Of a DNA stretch of 64,000 bases, positions 9,989-22,761 are shown piece after piece (position 1 is the stretch's first letter; each line of letters begins with the position of its first letter). The stretch covers positions 38,094,501-38,158,500 of the forward strand of contig NC_092568.1 of NCBI RefSeq assembly GCF_037975245.1, written 5' to 3'. The translations under genes and the position numbers were made by a program. The notes under the pieces were generated by a model. That model searched no databases and was not told the DNA's origin. It was given only the letters and a program-made list of their open reading frames with translations. Origin of the DNA: Apostichopus japonicus (lineage: Eukaryota > Echinodermata > Holothuroidea > Aspidochirotida > Stichopodidae).

Positions 9989-10721
9989 TTTTTCATTTTT
10001 CCTCACCCACAACCGCACCCCTTTCTTTCTTTATTTCTTTGTCACTATTGTTTTATCCTGTCATTGTTATGAAAAGTTTTTCCCCCTCCCAACCCCCCCC
10101 CCCCCACCACCACCACCGTTGAAGACATTGACTTGCCATGATATACCACTATTGTTGTGTCCTGTCATTGCAATCACAAGTTTTTCTCCAGCTCCCTTTA
10201 ATTCGAGACAAGTGTATCATTAGGGCTATATATCATTCCGCATGCATGCACGCTGCACGAGTGTTCTCCCTCAGGAAAAGTGCCGAAAAGAAACAGGAGA
10301 ACATCTTTCTTGATATGTTCTCAAACAAAATCTCTCGTTTTTTGTGGCTTGGATGTCGGAGTACACAAAGGGAAGTAAATGTGATGCAGAAATTAGGTCG
10401 ATTGAGGCAATTTTAGACCACTTTAGGCTTCCCATGAGCAGCGTACGAACACTATGTTAAGAGGTTTGTTCACAAGTCGGACGAACGTAGCTAGCTTCAG
10501 ACTCTCAGTACGGTGAGTGTGCGTGCGTGCGTCAGTCATCGGGGCAATCATATCCGGGCGTATATGCTACCATATAGCTTCTCAAGTCATATAACACAAT
10601 GTACATTGTTTAGTTTAATGGGATAAGTAACCATATAGGTGGTCTAGAGTTGAATATTCAACTTTGCAAAATAAGTCTCGGGGCGGGCGGGTATAAAAAG
10701 CTTAAATTTCATCTTTCTAAT

Positions 10722-10839
10722 GTCTACGACCATATCACGTTGAATATACCGGTTCTCGTCCGATCACCGAAGTCAAGCAGCGTCGAGCCTAGTCAGTACT
10801 TGGATGGGTGACCGCCTGGGAATACTAGGTGCCGTAGAC
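10722..10839 (+). rRNA. 5S rRNA, copy 13
   Basis: Reads identical to copy 1. Spacer C14; unit 852 bp. Confidence 0.98.
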
Positions 10840-11573
10840 TTTTTCATTTTTCCTCACCCACAACCGCACCCCTTTCTTTCTTTATTTCTTTGTCACTATT
10901 GTTTTATCCTGTCATTGTTATGAAAAGTTTTTCCCCCTCCCAACCCCCCCCCCCCCCACCACCACCACCGTTGAAGACATTGACTTGCCATGATATACCA
11001 CTATTGTTGTGTCCTGTCATTGCAATCACAAGTTTTTCTCCAGCTCCCTTTAATTCGAGACAAGTGTATCATTAGGGCTATATATCATTCCGCATGCATG
11101 CACGCTGCACGAGTGTTCTCCCTCAGGAAAAGTGCCGAAAAGAAACAGGAGAACATCTTTCTTGATATGTTCTCAAACAAAATCTCTCGTTTTTTGTGGC
11201 TTGGATGTCGGAGTACACAAAGGGAAGTAAATGTGATGCAGAAATTAGGTCGATTGAGGCAATTTTAGACCACTTTAGGCTTCCCATGAGCAGCGTACGA
11301 ACACTATGTTAAGAGGTTTGTTCACAAGTCGGACGAACGTAGCTAGCTTCAGACTCTCAGTACGGTGAGTGTGCGTGCGTGCGTCAGTCATCGGGGCAAT
11401 CATATCCGGGCGTATATGCTACCATATAGCTTCTCAAGTCATATAACACAATGTACATTGTTTAGTTTAATGGGATAAGTAACCATATAGGTGGTCTAGA
11501 GTTGAATATTCAACTTTGCAAAATAAGTCTCGGGGCGGGCGGGTATAAAAAGCTTAAATTTCATCTTTCTAAT

Positions 11574-11691
11574 GTCTACGACCATATCACGTTGAATATA
11601 CCGGTTCTCGTCCGATCACCGAAGTCAAGCAGCGTCGAGCCTAGTCAGTACTTGGATGGGTGACCGCCTGGGAATACTAGGTGCCGTAGAC
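11574..11691 (+). rRNA. 5S rRNA, copy 14
   Basis: Reads identical to copy 1. Spacer C14; unit 852 bp. Confidence 0.98.
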
Positions 11692-12425
11692 TTTTTCATT
11701 TTTCCTCACCCACAACCGCACCCCTTTCTTTCTTTATTTCTTTGTCACTATTGTTTTATCCTGTCATTGTTATGAAAAGTTTTTCCCCCTCCCAACCCCC
11801 CCCCCCCCCACCACCACCACCGTTGAAGACATTGACTTGCCATGATATACCACTATTGTTGTGTCCTGTCATTGCAATCACAAGTTTTTCTCCAGCTCCC
11901 TTTAATTCGAGACAAGTGTATCATTAGGGCTATATATCATTCCGCATGCATGCACGCTGCACGAGTGTTCTCCCTCAGGAAAAGTGCCGAAAAGAAACAG
12001 GAGAACATCTTTCTTGATATGTTCTCAAACAAAATCTCTCGTTTTTTGTGGCTTGGATGTCGGAGTACACAAAGGGAAGTAAATGTGATGCAGAAATTAG
12101 GTCGATTGAGGCAATTTTAGACCACTTTAGGCTTCCCATGAGCAGCGTACGAACACTATGTTAAGAGGTTTGTTCACAAGTCGGACGAACGTAGCTAGCT
12201 TCAGACTCTCAGTACGGTGAGTGTGCGTGCGTGCGTCAGTCATCGGGGCAATCATATCCGGGCGTATATGCTACCATATAGCTTCTCAAGTCATATAACA
12301 CAATGTACATTGTTTAGTTTAATGGGATAAGTAACCATATAGGTGGTCTAGAGTTGAATATTCAACTTTGCAAAATAAGTCTCGGGGCGGGCGGGTATAA
12401 AAAGCTTAAATTTCATCTTTCTAAT

Positions 12426-12543
12426 GTCTACGACCATATCACGTTGAATATACCGGTTCTCGTCCGATCACCGAAGTCAAGCAGCGTCGAGCCTAGTCAG
12501 TACTTGGATGGGTGACCGCCTGGGAATACTAGGTGCCGTAGAC
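12426..12543 (+). rRNA. 5S rRNA, copy 15
   Basis: Reads identical to copy 1. Spacer C12; unit 850 bp. Confidence 0.98.
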
Positions 12544-13275
12544 TTTTTCATTTTTCCTCACCCACAACCGCACCCCTTTCTTTCTTTATTTCTTTGTCAC
12601 TATTGTTTTATCCTGTCATTGTTATGAAAAGTTTTTCCCCCTCCCAACCCCCCCCCCCCACCACCACCACCGTTGAAGACATTGACTTGCCATGATATAC
12701 CACTATTGTTGTGTCCTGTCATTGCAATCACAAGTTTTTCTCCAGCTCCCTTTAATTCGAGACAAGTGTATCATTAGGGCTATATATCATTCCGCATGCA
12801 TGCACGCTGCACGAGTGTTCTCCCTCAGGAAAAGTGCCGAAAAGAAACAGGAGAACATCTTTCTTGATATGTTCTCAAACAAAATCTCTCGTTTTTTGTG
12901 GCTTGGATGTCGGAGTACACAAAGGGAAGTAAATGTGATGCAGAAATTAGGTCGATTGAGGCAATTTTAGACCACTTTAGGCTTCCCATGAGCAGCGTAC
13001 GAACACTATGTTAAGAGGTTTGTTCACAAGTCGGACGAACGTAGCTAGCTTCAGACTCTCAGTACGGTGAGTGTGCGTGCGTGCGTCAGTCATCGGGGCA
13101 ATCATATCCGGGCGTATATGCTACCATATAGCTTCTCAAGTCATATAACACAATGTACATTGTTTAGTTTAATGGGATAAGTAACCATATAGGTGGTCTA
13201 GAGTTGAATATTCAACTTTGCAAAATAAGTCTCGGGGCGGGCGGGTATAAAAAGCTTAAATTTCATCTTTCTAAT

Positions 13276-13393
13276 GTCTACGACCATATCACGTTGAATA
13301 TACCGGTTCTCGTCCGATCACCGAAGTCAAGCAGCGTCGAGCCTAGTCAGTACTTGGATGGGTGACCGCCTGGGAATACTAGGTGCCGTAGAC
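13276..13393 (+). rRNA. 5S rRNA, copy 16
   Basis: Reads identical to copy 1. Spacer C12; unit 850 bp. Confidence 0.98.
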
Positions 13394-14125
13394 TTTTTCA
13401 TTTTTCCTCACCCACAACCGCACCCCTTTCTTTCTTTATTTCTTTGTCACTATTGTTTTATCCTGTCATTGTTATGAAAAGTTTTTCCCCCTCCCAACCC
13501 CCCCCCCCCACCACCACCACCGTTGAAGACATTGACTTGCCATGATATACCACTATTGTTGTGTCCTGTCATTGCAATCACAAGTTTTTCTCCAGCTCCC
13601 TTTAATTCGAGACAAGTGTATCATTAGGGCTATATATCATTCCGCATGCATGCACGCTGCACGAGTGTTCTCCCTCAGGAAAAGTGCCGAAAAGAAACAG
13701 GAGAACATCTTTCTTGATATGTTCTCAAACAAAATCTCTCGTTTTTTGTGGCTTGGATGTCGGAGTACACAAAGGGAAGTAAATGTGATGCAGAAATTAG
13801 GTCGATTGAGGCAATTTTAGACCACTTTAGGCTTCCCATGAGCAGCGTACGAACACTATGTTAAGAGGTTTGTTCACAAGTCGGACGAACGTAGCTAGCT
13901 TCAGACTCTCAGTACGGTGAGTGTGCGTGCGTGCGTCAGTCATCGGGGCAATCATATCCGGGCGTATATGCTACCATATAGCTTCTCAAGTCATATAACA
14001 CAATGTACATTGTTTAGTTTAATGGGATAAGTAACCATATAGGTGGTCTAGAGTTGAATATTCAACTTTGCAAAATAAGTCTCGGGGCGGGCGGGTATAA
14101 AAAGCTTAAATTTCATCTTTCTAAT

Positions 14126-14243
14126 GTCTACGACCATATCACGTTGAATATACCGGTTCTCGTCCGATCACCGAAGTCAAGCAGCGTCGAGCCTAGTCAG
14201 TACTTGGATGGGTGACCGCCTGGGAATACTAGGTGCCGTAGAC
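14126..14243 (+). rRNA. 5S rRNA, copy 17
   Basis: Reads identical to copy 1. Spacer C13; unit 851 bp. Last clean unit before the indel-rich patch. Confidence 0.98.
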
Positions 14244-14976
14244 TTTTTCATTTTTCCTCACCCACAACCGCACCCCTTTCTTTCTTTATTTCTTTGTCAC
14301 TATTGTTTTATCCTGTCATTGTTATGAAAAGTTTTTCCCCCTCCCAACCCCCCCCCCCCCACCACCACCACCGTTGAAGACATTGACTTGCCATGATATA
14401 CCACTATTGTTGTGTCCTGTCATTGCAATCACAAGTTTTTCTCCAGCTCCCTTTAATTCGAGACAAGTGTATCATTAGGGCTATATATCATTCCGCATGC
14501 ATGCACGCTGCACGAGTGTTCTCCCTCAGGAAAAGTGCCGAAAAGAAACAGGAGAACATCTTTCTTGATATGTTCTCAAACAAAATCTCTCGTTTTTTGT
14601 GGCTTGGATGTCGGAGTACACAAAGGGAAGTAAATGTGATGCAGAAATTAGGTCGATTGAGGCAATTTTAGACCACTTTAGGCTTCCCATGAGCAGCGTA
14701 CGAACACTATGTTAAGAGGTTTGTTCACAAGTCGGACGAACGTAGCTAGCTTCAGACTCTCAGTACGGTGAGTGTGCGTGCGTGCGTCAGTCATCGGGGC
14801 AATCATATCCGGGCGTATATGCTACCATATAGCTTCTCAAGTCATATAACACAATGTACATTGTTTAGTTTAATGGGATAAGTAACCATATAGGTGGTCT
14901 AGAGTTGAATATTCAACTTTGCAAAATAAGTCTCGGGGCGGGCGGGTATAAAAAGCTTAAATTTCATCTTTCTAAT

Positions 14977-15108
14977 GTCTACGACCATATCACGTTGAAT
15001 ATACCGGTTCTCGTCCGATCACCGAAGTCAAGCAGCGTCGAGCCTAGTCAGTACTTGGATGGGTGACCGCCTGGGAATACTCGCCTGGGAATACTAGGTG
15101 CCGTAGAC
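14977..15108 (+). rRNA. 5S rRNA variant, copy 18, 14-bp internal duplication
   Basis: 132 nt instead of 118. CGCCTGGGAATACT (gene positions 92-105) occurs twice in tandem, at 15068-15081 and 15082-15095. The A box, intermediate element, C box and both helix I strands remain, so transcription is conceivable. The extra 14 nt before the 3' strand of helix I should disturb helix V and prevent normal ribosome assembly. It opens the error-rich patch, so it may be an assembly or read-joining artefact rather than a real pseudogene. Its spacer has extra bases near 15272 and 15300, a T-to-A at 15172 and one base lost near 15568; C11; 864 bp to the next gene. Confidence 0.8.
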
Positions 15109-15840
15109 TTTTTCATTTTTCCTCACCCACAACCGCACCCCTTTCTTTCTTTATTTCTTTGTCACTATTGTATTATCCTGTCATTGTTATGAAAAGTTTT
15201 TCCCCCTCCCAACCCCCCCCCCCACCACCACCACCGTTGAAGACATTGACTTGCCATGATATACCACTATTGGTTGTGTCCTGTCATTGCAATCACAAGT
15301 TTTTTCTCCAGCTCCCTTTAATTCGAGACAAGTGTATCATTAGGGCTATATATCATTCCGCATGCATGCACGCTGCACGAGTGTTCTCCCTCAGGAAAAG
15401 TGCCGAAAAGAAACAGGAGAACATCTTTCTTGATATGTTCTCAAACAAAATCTCTCGTTTTTTGTGGCTTGGATGTCGGAGTACACAAAGGGAAGTAAAT
15501 GTGATGCAGAAATTAGGTCGATTGAGGCAATTTTAGACCACTTTAGGCTTCCCATGAGCAGCGTACGACACTATGTTAAGAGGTTTGTTCACAAGTCGGA
15601 CGAACGTAGCTAGCTTCAGACTCTCAGTACGGTGAGTGTGCGTGCGTGCGTCAGTCATCGGGGCAATCATATCCGGGCGTATATGCTACCATATAGCTTC
15701 TCAAGTCATATAACACAATGTACATTGTTTAGTTTAATGGGATAAGTAACCATATAGGTGGTCTAGGAGTGAATATTCAACTTTGCAAAATAAGTCTCGG
15801 GGCGGGCGGGTATAAAAAGCTTAAATTTCATCTTTCTAAT

Positions 15841-15959
15841 GTCTACGACCATATCACGTTGAATATACCGGTTCTCGTCCGATCACCGAAGTCAAGCAGG
15901 CGTCGAGCCTAGTCAGTACTTGGATGGGTGACCGCCTGGGAATACTAGGTGCCGTAGAC
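15841..15959 (+). rRNA. 5S rRNA variant, copy 19 (+1 nt)
   Basis: 119 nt: one extra G at about 15899-15900, in the A box region. The spacer has an extra T in the second terminator run and four single-base losses; C11; unit 847 bp. Likely sequencing error in a normal gene. Confidence 0.9.
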
Positions 15960-16687
15960 TTTTTCATTTTTTCCTCACCCACAACCGCACCCCTTTCTTT
16001 CTTTATTTCTTTGTCACTATTGTTTTATCCTGTCATTGTTATGAAAAGTTTTTCCCCCTCCCAACCCCCCCCCCCACCACCACCACCGTTGAAGACATTG
16101 ACTTGCCATGATATACCACTATTGTTGTGTCCGTCATTGCAATCACAAGTTTTTCTCCAGCTCCCTTTAATTCGAGACAAGTGTATCATTAGGGCTATAT
16201 ATCATTCCGCATGCATGCACGCTGCACGAGTGTTCTCCTCAGGAAAAGTGCCGAAAAGAAACAGGAGAACATCTTTCTTGATATGTTCTCAAACAAAATC
16301 TCTCGTTTTTTGTGGCTTGGATGTCGGAGTACACAAAGGGAAGTAAATGTGATGCAGAAATTAGGTCGATTGAGGCAATTTTAGACCACTTTAGGCTTCC
16401 CATGAGCAGCGTACGAACACTATGTTAAGAGGTTTGTTCACAAGTCGGACGAACGTAGCTAGCTTCAGACTCTCAGTACGGTGAGTGTGCGTGCGTGCGT
16501 CAGTCATCGGGGCAATCATATCCGGCGTATATGCTACCATATAGCTTCTCAAGTCATATAACACAATGTACATTGTTTAGTTTAATGGGATAAGTAACCA
16601 TATAGGTGGTCTAGAGTTGAATATTCAACTTTGCAAAATAAGTCTCGGGGCGGGCGGGTATAAAAAGCTTAAATTCATCTTTCTAAT

Positions 16688-16806
16688 GTCTACGACCATA
16701 TCACGTTGAATATACCGGTTCTCGTCCGATCACCGAAGTCAAGCAGCGTCGAGCCTAGTCAGTACTTGGATGGGTGACCGCCTGGGAATTACTAGGTGCC
16801 GTAGAC
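16688..16806 (+). rRNA. 5S rRNA variant, copy 20 (+1 nt)
   Basis: 119 nt: one extra T near 16790, after the C box. The spacer has one base lost near 17187 and extra G near 17211 and 17458; C11; unit 851 bp. Confidence 0.9.
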
Positions 16807-17538
16807 TTTTTCATTTTTCCTCACCCACAACCGCACCCCTTTCTTTCTTTATTTCTTTGTCACTATTGTTTTATCCTGTCATTGTTATGAAAAGTTTTTC
16901 CCCCTCCCAACCCCCCCCCCCACCACCACCACCGTTGAAGACATTGACTTGCCATGATATACCACTATTGTTGTGTCCTGTCATTGCAATCACAAGTTTT
17001 TCTCCAGCTCCCTTTAATTCGAGACAAGTGTATCATTAGGGCTATATATCATTCCGCATGCATGCACGCTGCACGAGTGTTCTCCCTCAGGAAAAGTGCC
17101 GAAAAGAAACAGGAGAACATCTTTCTTGATATGTTCTCAAACAAAATCTCTCGTTTTTTGTGGCTTGGATGTCGGAGTACACAAAGGAAGTAAATGTGAT
17201 GCAGAAATTAGGGTCGATTGAGGCAATTTTAGACCACTTTAGGCTTCCCATGAGCAGCGTACGAACACTATGTTAAGAGGTTTGTTCACAAGTCGGACGA
17301 ACGTAGCTAGCTTCAGACTCTCAGTACGGTGAGTGTGCGTGCGTGCGTCAGTCATCGGGGCAATCATATCCGGGCGTATATGCTACCATATAGCTTCTCA
17401 AGTCATATAACACAATGTACATTGTTTAGTTTAATGGGATAAGTAACCATATAGGTGGGTCTAGAGTTGAATATTCAACTTTGCAAAATAAGTCTCGGGG
17501 CGGGCGGGTATAAAAAGCTTAAATTTCATCTTTCTAAT

Positions 17539-17657
17539 GTCTACGACCATATCACGTTGAATATACCGGTTCTCGTCCGATCCACCGAAGTCAAGCAGCG
17601 TCGAGCCTAGTCAGTACTTGGATGGGTGACCGCCTGGGAATACTAGGTGCCGTAGAC
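17539..17657 (+). rRNA. 5S rRNA variant, copy 21 (+1 nt)
   Basis: 119 nt: one extra C near 17582, before the A box. The spacer holds about five further 1-bp changes, including one base lost from the 16-bp upstream palindrome near 18325; C12; unit 850 bp. Confidence 0.9.
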
Positions 17658-18388
17658 TTTTTCATTTTTCCTCACCCACAACCGCACCCCTTTCTTTCTT
17701 TATTTCTTTGTCACTATTGTTTTATCCTGTCATTGTTATGAAAAGTTTTTCCCCCTCCCAACCCCCCCCCCCCACCACCACCACCGTTGAAGACATTGAC
17801 TTGCCATGATATACCACTATTGTTGTGTCCTGTCATTGCAATCACAAGTTTTTCTCCAGCTCCCTTTAATTCGAGACAAGTGTAATCATTAGGGCTATAT
17901 ATCATTCCGCATGCATGCACGCTGCACGAGTGTTCTCCCTCAGGAAAAGTGCCGAAAAGAAACAGGAGAACATCTTTCTTGATATGTTCTCAAACAAAAT
18001 CTCTCGTTTTTGTGGCTTGGATGTCGGAGTACACAAAGGGGAAGTAATGTGATGCAGAAATTAGGTCGATTGAGGCAATTTTAGACCACTTTAGGCTTCC
18101 CATGAGCAGCGTACGAACACTATGTTAAGAGGTTTGTTCACAAGTCGGACGAACGTAGCTAGCTTCAGACTCTCAGTACGGTGAGTGTGCGTGCGTGCGT
18201 CAGTCATCGGGGCAATCATATCCGGGCGTATATGCTACCATATAGCTTCTCAAGTCATATAACACAATGTACATTGTTTAGTTTAATGGGATAAGTAACC
18301 ATATAGGTGGTCTAGAGTTGAATATCAACTTTGCAAAATAAGTCTCGGGGCGGGCGGGTATAAAAAGCTTAAATTTCATCTTTCTAAT

Positions 18389-18506
18389 GTCTACGACCAT
18401 ATCACGTTGAATATACCGGTTCTCGTCCGATCACCGAAGTCAAGCAGCGTCGAGCCTAGTCAGTACTTGGATGGGTGACCGCCTGGGAATACTAGGTGCC
18501 GTAGAC
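18389..18506 (+). rRNA. 5S rRNA, copy 22
   Basis: Gene identical to copy 1, but the first terminator run is T4 rather than T5. The spacer has one extra A near 18806 and C-to-A at 18880; C11; unit 849 bp. Confidence 0.97.
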
Positions 18507-19237
18507 TTTTCATTTTTCCTCACCCACAACCGCACCCCTTTCTTTCTTTATTTCTTTGTCACTATTGTTTTATCCTGTCATTGTTATGAAAAGTTTTTCC
18601 CCCTCCCAACCCCCCCCCCCACCACCACCACCGTTGAAGACATTGACTTGCCATGATATACCACTATTGTTGTGTCCTGTCATTGCAATCACAAGTTTTT
18701 CTCCAGCTCCCTTTAATTCGAGACAAGTGTATCATTAGGGCTATATATCATTCCGCATGCATGCACGCTGCACGAGTGTTCTCCCTCAGGAAAAGTGCCG
18801 AAAAAGAAACAGGAGAACATCTTTCTTGATATGTTCTCAAACAAAATCTCTCGTTTTTTGTGGCTTGGATGTCGGAGTAAACAAAGGGAAGTAAATGTGA
18901 TGCAGAAATTAGGTCGATTGAGGCAATTTTAGACCACTTTAGGCTTCCCATGAGCAGCGTACGAACACTATGTTAAGAGGTTTGTTCACAAGTCGGACGA
19001 ACGTAGCTAGCTTCAGACTCTCAGTACGGTGAGTGTGCGTGCGTGCGTCAGTCATCGGGGCAATCATATCCGGGCGTATATGCTACCATATAGCTTCTCA
19101 AGTCATATAACACAATGTACATTGTTTAGTTTAATGGGATAAGTAACCATATAGGTGGTCTAGAGTTGAATATTCAACTTTGCAAAATAAGTCTCGGGGC
19201 GGGCGGGTATAAAAAGCTTAAATTTCATCTTTCTAAT

Positions 19238-19355
19238 GTCTACGACCATATCACGTTGAATATACCGGTTCTCGTCCGATCACCGAAGTCAAGCAGCGTC
19301 GAGCCTAGTCAGTACTTGGATGGGTGACCGCCTGGGAATACTAGGTGCCGTAGAC
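19238..19355 (+). rRNA. 5S rRNA, copy 23
   Basis: Reads identical to copy 1. The spacer lacks one T near 19494; C12; unit 849 bp. Confidence 0.97.
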
Positions 19356-20086
19356 TTTTTCATTTTTCCTCACCCACAACCGCACCCCTTTCTTTCTTTA
19401 TTTCTTTGTCACTATTGTTTTATCCTGTCATTGTTATGAAAAGTTTTTCCCCCTCCCAACCCCCCCCCCCCACCACCACCACCGTTGAAGACATGACTTG
19501 CCATGATATACCACTATTGTTGTGTCCTGTCATTGCAATCACAAGTTTTTCTCCAGCTCCCTTTAATTCGAGACAAGTGTATCATTAGGGCTATATATCA
19601 TTCCGCATGCATGCACGCTGCACGAGTGTTCTCCCTCAGGAAAAGTGCCGAAAAGAAACAGGAGAACATCTTTCTTGATATGTTCTCAAACAAAATCTCT
19701 CGTTTTTTGTGGCTTGGATGTCGGAGTACACAAAGGGAAGTAAATGTGATGCAGAAATTAGGTCGATTGAGGCAATTTTAGACCACTTTAGGCTTCCCAT
19801 GAGCAGCGTACGAACACTATGTTAAGAGGTTTGTTCACAAGTCGGACGAACGTAGCTAGCTTCAGACTCTCAGTACGGTGAGTGTGCGTGCGTGCGTCAG
19901 TCATCGGGGCAATCATATCCGGGCGTATATGCTACCATATAGCTTCTCAAGTCATATAACACAATGTACATTGTTTAGTTTAATGGGATAAGTAACCATA
20001 TAGGTGGTCTAGAGTTGAATATTCAACTTTGCAAAATAAGTCTCGGGGCGGGCGGGTATAAAAAGCTTAAATTTCATCTTTCTAAT

Positions 20087-20204
20087 GTCTACGACCATAT
20101 CACGTTGAATATACCGGTTCTCGTCCGATCACCGAAGTCAAGCAGCGTCGAGCCTAGTCAGTACTTGGATGGGTGACCGCCTGGGAATACTAGGTGCCGT
20201 AGAC
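20087..20204 (+). rRNA. 5S rRNA, copy 24
   Basis: Reads identical to copy 1, followed by T6. The spacer has an extra C near 20892, just before the GC box of copy 25; C11; unit 851 bp. Confidence 0.97.
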
Positions 20205-20937
20205 TTTTTTCATTTTTCCTCACCCACAACCGCACCCCTTTCTTTCTTTATTTCTTTGTCACTATTGTTTTATCCTGTCATTGTTATGAAAAGTTTTTCC
20301 CCCTCCCAACCCCCCCCCCCACCACCACCACCGTTGAAGACATTGACTTGCCATGATATACCACTATTGTTGTGTCCTGTCATTGCAATCACAAGTTTTT
20401 CTCCAGCTCCCTTTAATTCGAGACAAGTGTATCATTAGGGCTATATATCATTCCGCATGCATGCACGCTGCACGAGTGTTCTCCCTCAGGAAAAGTGCCG
20501 AAAAGAAACAGGAGAACATCTTTCTTGATATGTTCTCAAACAAAATCTCTCGTTTTTTGTGGCTTGGATGTCGGAGTACACAAAGGGAAGTAAATGTGAT
20601 GCAGAAATTAGGTCGATTGAGGCAATTTTAGACCACTTTAGGCTTCCCATGAGCAGCGTACGAACACTATGTTAAGAGGTTTGTTCACAAGTCGGACGAA
20701 CGTAGCTAGCTTCAGACTCTCAGTACGGTGAGTGTGCGTGCGTGCGTCAGTCATCGGGGCAATCATATCCGGGCGTATATGCTACCATATAGCTTCTCAA
20801 GTCATATAACACAATGTACATTGTTTAGTTTAATGGGATAAGTAACCATATAGGTGGTCTAGAGTTGAATATTCAACTTTGCAAAATAAGTCCTCGGGGC
20901 GGGCGGGTATAAAAAGCTTAAATTTCATCTTTCTAAT

Positions 20938-21055
20938 GTCTACGACCATATCACGTTGAATATACCGGTTCTCGTCCGATCACCGAAGTCAAGCAGCGTC
21001 GAGCCTAGTCAGTACTTGGATGGGTGACCGCCTGGGAATACTAGGTGCCGTAGAC
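20938..21055 (+). rRNA. 5S rRNA, copy 25
   Basis: Reads identical to copy 1. The spacer lacks one G near 21492 and one T near 21780 and has A-to-T at 21527; C12; unit 848 bp. Confidence 0.97.
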
Positions 21056-21785
21056 TTTTTCATTTTTCCTCACCCACAACCGCACCCCTTTCTTTCTTTA
21101 TTTCTTTGTCACTATTGTTTTATCCTGTCATTGTTATGAAAAGTTTTTCCCCCTCCCAACCCCCCCCCCCCACCACCACCACCGTTGAAGACATTGACTT
21201 GCCATGATATACCACTATTGTTGTGTCCTGTCATTGCAATCACAAGTTTTTCTCCAGCTCCCTTTAATTCGAGACAAGTGTATCATTAGGGCTATATATC
21301 ATTCCGCATGCATGCACGCTGCACGAGTGTTCTCCCTCAGGAAAAGTGCCGAAAAGAAACAGGAGAACATCTTTCTTGATATGTTCTCAAACAAAATCTC
21401 TCGTTTTTTGTGGCTTGGATGTCGGAGTACACAAAGGGAAGTAAATGTGATGCAGAAATTAGGTCGATTGAGGCAATTTTAGACCACTTTAGCTTCCCAT
21501 GAGCAGCGTACGAACACTATGTTAAGTGGTTTGTTCACAAGTCGGACGAACGTAGCTAGCTTCAGACTCTCAGTACGGTGAGTGTGCGTGCGTGCGTCAG
21601 TCATCGGGGCAATCATATCCGGGCGTATATGCTACCATATAGCTTCTCAAGTCATATAACACAATGTACATTGTTTAGTTTAATGGGATAAGTAACCATA
21701 TAGGTGGTCTAGAGTTGAATATTCAACTTTGCAAAATAAGTCTCGGGGCGGGCGGGTATAAAAAGCTTAAATTTCATCTTCTAAT

Positions 21786-21903
21786 GTCTACGACCATATC
21801 ACGTTGAATATACCGGTTCTCGTCCGATCACCGAAGTCAAGCAGCGTCGAGCCTAGTCAGTACTTGGATGGGTGACCGCCTGGGAATACTAGGTGCCGTA
21901 GAC
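21786..21903 (+). rRNA. 5S rRNA, copy 26
   Basis: Gene identical to copy 1. Its TATA-like box is one base closer than elsewhere. The spacer has three 1-bp gains and a long C17 tract (22011-22027); unit 858 bp. Confidence 0.97.
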
Positions 21904-22643
21904 TTTTTCATTTTTCCTCACCCACCAACCGCACCCCATTTCTTTCTTTATTTCTTTGTCACTATTGTTTTATCCTGTCATTGTTATGAAAAGTTTTTTC
22001 CCCCTCCCAACCCCCCCCCCCCCCCCCACCACCACCACCGTTGAAGACATTGACTTGCCATGATATACCACTATTGTTGTGTCCTGTCATTGCAATCACA
22101 AGTTTTTCTCCAGCTCCCTTTAATTCGAGACAAGTGTATCATTAGGGCTATATATCATTCCGCATGCATGCACGCTGCACGAGTGTTCTCCCTCAGGAAA
22201 AGTGCCGAAAAGAAACAGGAGAACATCTTTCTTGATATGTTCTCAAACAAAATCTCTCGTTTTTTGTGGCTTGGATGTCGGAGTACACAAAGGGAAGTAA
22301 ATGTGATGCAGAAATTAGGTCGATTGAGGCAATTTTAGACCACTTTAGGCTTCCCATGAGCAGCGTACGAACACTATGTTAAGAGGTTTGTTCACAAGTC
22401 GGACGAACGTAGCTAGCTTCAGACTCTCAGTACGGTGAGTGTGCGTGCGTGCGTCAGTCATCGGGGCAATCATATCCGGGCGTATATGCTACCATATAGC
22501 TTCTCAAGTCATATAACACAATGTACATTGTTTAGTTTAATGGGATAAGTAACCATATAGGTGGTCTAGAGTTGAATATTCAACTTTGCAAAATAAGTCT
22601 CGGGGCGGGCGGGTATAAAAAGCTTAAATTTCATCTTTCTAAT

Positions 22644-22761
22644 GTCTACGACCATATCACGTTGAATATACCGGTTCTCGTCCGATCACCGAAGTCAAGC
22701 AGCGTCGAGCCTAGTCAGTACTTGGATGGGTGACCGCCTGGGAATACTAGGTGCCGTAGAC
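22644..22761 (+). rRNA. 5S rRNA, copy 27
   Basis: Reads identical to copy 1. The spacer has the longest C tract in the window, C18, and one extra C after the ACC repeats near 22896; unit 857 bp. Last unit of the indel-rich patch. Confidence 0.97.

Noticed and set aside
15063-16346. Longer frames of 157 and 140 codons at 15063-15536 and 15924-16346
   Set aside because: They exist only because single-base indels in the noisy patch join frames that are separate in clean units; both begin inside the 5S gene.
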